From Hemibagrus wyckioides (lineage: Eukaryota > Chordata > Actinopteri > Siluriformes > Bagridae), in NCBI RefSeq assembly GCF_019097595.1, contig NC_080712.1, positions 23,743,646 to 23,807,645 on the forward strand: 64,000 nucleotides of DNA, read 5' to 3'. Position numbers and translations under genes: made by a program. Shown here in pieces: positions 60,591 through 64,000 of the stretch (position 1 is the first letter of the stretch; each line of letters starts with the position of its first letter). The notes beneath the pieces are model-generated. The model saw only the letters and a list, made by a program, of their open reading frames with translations, had not been told where the DNA came from and did not search any database.

Positions 60591-62795
60591 TACCTTCATT
60601 TCATCATCAGGAACACCCACTGAGGCAGTTAGCGTGTCCTAATTACGACAAATATGCGTTGGTGGCTTACATACCATAGAGCAAGTCAGACTCAATAATG
60701 CTCAGCTTTCAAAAGGACCCTGAAGAAGAAGAAGACACACATTTAAGCCCCATTTTTAACACATTTAACAGCTCCATCCTAGACACATGACAGCTCTAAG
60801 GCACAAGCCAATGTGCATGTCATGACTTAAAACAGGAAGTGACCTACATGCCTGACCTCCAAAAAAAGAGCCTTTTCTCCAACTGGGTCACACCTGGCTC
60901 ATTTCAAGCAATAATATTTTTCTTAGTAGTTCATCAAATGCGAGGGGAAAGGTTTATTTATCGGTCCTCGTTAGGCGTTTCACAAACACCTAATAAAAAT
61001 CGGGAGTTGGTCTGCTGCTAAATGGAGTTGGAACGACTGTTACATAACACCATGTGTTTTAAGTCTATACCCTACTGAGCCAAACAGAAGTCTAAATGCA
61101 TTAAGTAGATCAAAGTGCAAAGCCTTTATTCACGTTTATATACACAAACTGCATAATGGCTCGCTTTTCCAATATACCTCGGCTATTAGAAGCTGCACCA
61201 TCGTGTTCTCCGGTCATAAGAGGAAAGGATATGTACACAGTGCATGCGCTGAATGCTCGACAGGTCAAGATCAATATCAGTGCTCATGGAAATCCTTGAA
61301 GCAGAGCTGCATGCTTATTTCTGAGTCAAAAGGACAGTACAGATTATGACCTGAATTCAGCTGTAATTATTAACCAAATTTAAACGAATTTCCATCTAGA
61401 AAATCCCAACACGGAGTGTGTGATCATTCGTTCATTTTTTCCATCAACATCTAACCAAATGCCTGCAGTTCTGCTTTCTATTTAACATCATGCTGTAACT
61501 TCCAGTGAAATTCACCTGCATTCTTTATTTGTGAAGACATAACTGCTATAACCGCCAGTAATTGATGTTCATTTGGTGCAAAATATCTGTACGGACAAGT
61601 GTTCCCTGTTTGTTGAGTGACAAGACGGCACTTATGTCTCCGCTGCCAAGTTGACAGTGATGTTAAGTATAAAGCATGATGACGCAAGAAATTAAACGCC
61701 TCTGCTAGTGCTGGGTTAAACCTGTCAAAGTACAGGGATTGCAAGCATCGAATTTCTTTTCTATTTCTTTGTCCATCCAGGTGGCGGTACGACATCTGAA
61801 TAACTGCATCACTGAACGTCTTCAAACGATGGCTAAAGACCTCATTTGCAAGCGTTCGATTTCTATGACAGCTGGCGACTTCTGGTGTCTGGTTCTTCTT
61901 AGACATGCTCATGGTTAAGAGATTTCAGAGTGGTAGCATAATGGAGCGCAAAATAGATCGTTAGACATTATATTTTCTCCTCAGCTGACATCAGTCTGGA
62001 TATAGACCCAGCAGTGCAGTGAAGTGAGTACTAAAACGAATGAAGAGCTGATATGATATTCACAGTTTCCTGAACATGAACCTGCTCAATTTGGTTTTTG
62101 TAGCAGATCCTCTATTGTGGAGAAATCAAATCATGTGCATTTGCATAAACTATTCAGTTGTTCACGTGTTTGCTTTTGAATCTCAAGGCTTCTTCCTCAT
62201 GTCATCTTGCTCATTAGGGATAAATTGATGACGCATTGAATGTCTTTATTCAAATAAAACTGAACTGAACTGAATTCATCACATCGGACCAGAAACTAGC
62301 TAGAAACTCTCAAGTGGTGCTTTTTATTTGTTTCATTCAGAGTCTGCAGTGTTTAAAGTTTCGCTAGTGTAAAACAAAACATATCTGTATTGTCTTATCG
62401 ATATCCATAAACTAATCGTTAAAGGTTATGCATTAAAAGTTAACTGCTGTCAGTCAAATGAAGTCATTCGGTCATGCCAGTTCCATATCCCGCCCACAAA
62501 ATATTACTACACAGAACAAATGTGTACTTGATTGCCACTAAGCTAGCGGTATGCTATGTTTCTTAATATTTTTCTCTCTTCATCACTCAACATTTTCAAA
62601 ATCACAGATGCAAGTCTGCATGAAACCCAACCAAGCCTCCTGTTACGCAAGACCTCAAAACCTGTGGGATGGTTAAACCACTGAAATGATATAGAATGTA
62701 TAAAGGTGAAGGTGCTTTCTAGCAGAGCAGAAATATGCTATCTGTGTGCGGCTAAAACGTCTTTATTTCCAAGCACCTGCAAAGCTAACGACTAA
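60591..62795. other. Intergenic segment
   Basis: Contains the unassigned frame at 61478-61912 and a fish-repeat piece at 62180-62275 (AGGCTTCTTCCTCATGTCAT, CTCATTAGGGATAAATTGA, AAATAAAACTGAACTGAAC). Nothing else recognised. Confidence 0.5.
61478..61912 (-). CDS. Unassigned 144-codon open frame
   Basis: Starts MSMSKKNQTPEVASCHRNRT and ends HWKLQHDVK. It is not low complexity: it is rich in His, Arg, Asn and Gln, with no signal peptide, transmembrane segment or domain that I recognise. A frame this long can arise by chance in 64 kb. No splice-site or promoter support was found, so this may be a single-exon gene, a repeat-derived relic or noise. Confidence 0.15.
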   Translation of the reverse strand: MSMSKKNQTPEVASCHRNRTLANEVFSHRLKTFSDAVIQMSYRHLDGQRNRKEIRCLQSLYFDRFNPALAEAFNFLRHHALYLTSLSTWQRRHKCRLVTQQTGNTCPYRYFAPNEHQLLAVIAVMSSQIKNAGEFHWKLQHDVK

Positions 62796-62800
62796 AGAGG

Positions 62801-62919
62801 AGGGGAAAAAACAACAAAATAAATTAAATAAATAAATAAATAAATAAATCCTTCAGACAGATTTGAACAAGTCTTTGCATCTTCTTAAGTGCAGGTTGTA
62901 CAGCTTGAGCTCAACTCTG

Positions 62920-62961
<42 letters not shown>
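62801..62961. repeat. (AAAT)n and (CA)n microsatellites
   Basis: (AAAT)n at 62817-62849 and (CA)n at 62922-62960 with unique sequence between. Confidence 0.96.
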
Positions 62962-62964
<3 letters not shown>

Positions 62965-63549
62965 AGAAGTGACTGGCACAGTACCAGTGAGTTCAGTGGA
63001 ACTTTCAAGCTGGTTCTAATCTTGCACCGCTGTTCCAGCGAAATCGCAGGTTTGCAGGCGTTACTATTGCACCAATGCACGACGGGTGGGTCTGCAAAAC
63101 CTGCATGCGGTTGGTGAATCTGAGCTAAATAGACTCTGGATCATTGAGGTGTTGTTTCTTGAAGGATCTAAAACCTTTAGGGCCTCCGTTATCAATGCGC
63201 TGAGCTGATAGAAGGGCATTTAGAGCAGGAAATTGCTGCAATGTGTGCTTTGGGCATCCCATTTAGAAAGCAAATGTTCCTGCTTTGATAATGTTAGCTC
63301 TGTGTGCATGTGTGTGTGTGTGTGACGGCTTGATGACCCAGAAGACTGTAATCAGTTTCTCCTCATATAGTGCATAAGGAAATTAATAATGTACTCTAAA
63401 TATAGAGAAATAAAACACAGCTCTAAAAAGGAAGTCAAGCGATGTGCAAGCCGGTTTCAGTGCGTGCAAGTGACTGACGAAAAAGACAGGGAGTCATCGT
63501 TTCACATCTCCTTCTCTCTTTTAAGCCGCCATGAAACAATATGAGTGAG
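62962..63549. other. Intergenic segment
   Basis: Unique-looking; a short (TG)n at 63309-63323. Nothing else recognised. Confidence 0.5.
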
Positions 63550-63866
63550 ACAGAGAGAGAGAGAGAGAGAAAGAAAGAGAGAGATTGATTCGTTGAGGTT
63601 TTTCCCTTTCCTTTCTATTTTGATGCTTTGGCAATATTGTGTGCTGCTAACAATCATGCCAATAAAGTACTTTGTCACACCACACTCTGTCTCTCAGTTT
63701 TCAATTTCAGAAAGACAGAGTGAGAGTGAGAGAGAGAGAGGGAGAGTGCACGTGTGAAAGTGAGAGAGAGGTCAAAGAAAGTGAGCAAGAGAGAGACACA
63801 AAAGGTAGGACAGGTGGAATGAGAGGAAGAGGAAGAGAGATGGGTAGAGAGACAAATTGAAATTGA

Positions 63867-63907
<41 letters not shown>

Positions 63908-64000
63908 AGAGACATGGAAAAACAGAGAGAGAGACAGAGAGACAGAGAGAGAAAGACAGAGAGACATGGAGAGAGATATGGAGAGAGTTAGAGAGAGAGA
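63550..64000. repeat. (GA)n-rich polypurine tracts
   Basis: GA runs at 63550-63585, 63717-63775 and 63870-64000 with GACA and GAGGAA interruptions; the last continues off the right edge. Confidence 0.93.

Overview
This is vertebrate genomic DNA, almost certainly from a teleost fish. Its only recognisable host gene is multi-exon with conserved GT-AG introns. The rest is AT-rich and full of (CA)n, (GA)n and (TA)n microsatellites, minisatellites, Tc1-like transposons with fish-type termini, a tRNA-derived SINE and fish-type interspersed repeats. The repeat types suggest an ostariophysan (for example a catfish), but that is inference.

The gene is eml4, on the minus strand. I could trace 22 coding exons from exon 1 (49793) to exon 21 (507), counting two microexons of 26 and 33 nt. 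All splice phases agree, giving about 814 codons (839 if a 75-nt exon 17 extension is used). The protein reads in order: N-terminal coiled coil, basic/Ser-Pro-rich linker, HELP motif, then tandem WD40 blades. Sequence is closest to human EML4, including the alternative 33-nt exon 6b. The last C-terminal exon(s) lie beyond position 1.

Layout: 1-18.2 kb holds the WD40/HELP exons and both microexons in short introns. 18.2-22.1 kb holds linker exons 3-5. 22.1-35.5 kb is intron 2, with a near-complete Tc1-like transposon, an internally deleted Tc1 copy, a further Tc1 relic and four tandem arrays. The largest array is about 3.4 kb of a 28/30-bp unit. 35.7-49.7 kb is intron 1, with a 47/42-bp minisatellite and a long TG-rich array. 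Exon 1 and a candidate promoter lie at 49.7-50.2 kb.

Upstream, 50.2-64 kb looks intergenic: a (TATC)n array inside a dispersed repeat, a SINE with a 17-bp target-site duplication, a tRNA-Ala-headed composite repeat, LINE-tail and Tc1 fragments, and polypurine arrays. I found no second protein-coding gene there. One unrecognised 144-codon frame at 61.5-61.9 kb is listed at low confidence.

The points most worth a second look are: the two eml4 microexons and the roughly 200-nt pyrimidine tract after one of them; an acidic in-frame extension of exon 17 behind a stronger acceptor; microsatellites lying against many splice sites; and a roughly 42-bp motif present both singly in (TG)n repeats and as an inverted tandem array.
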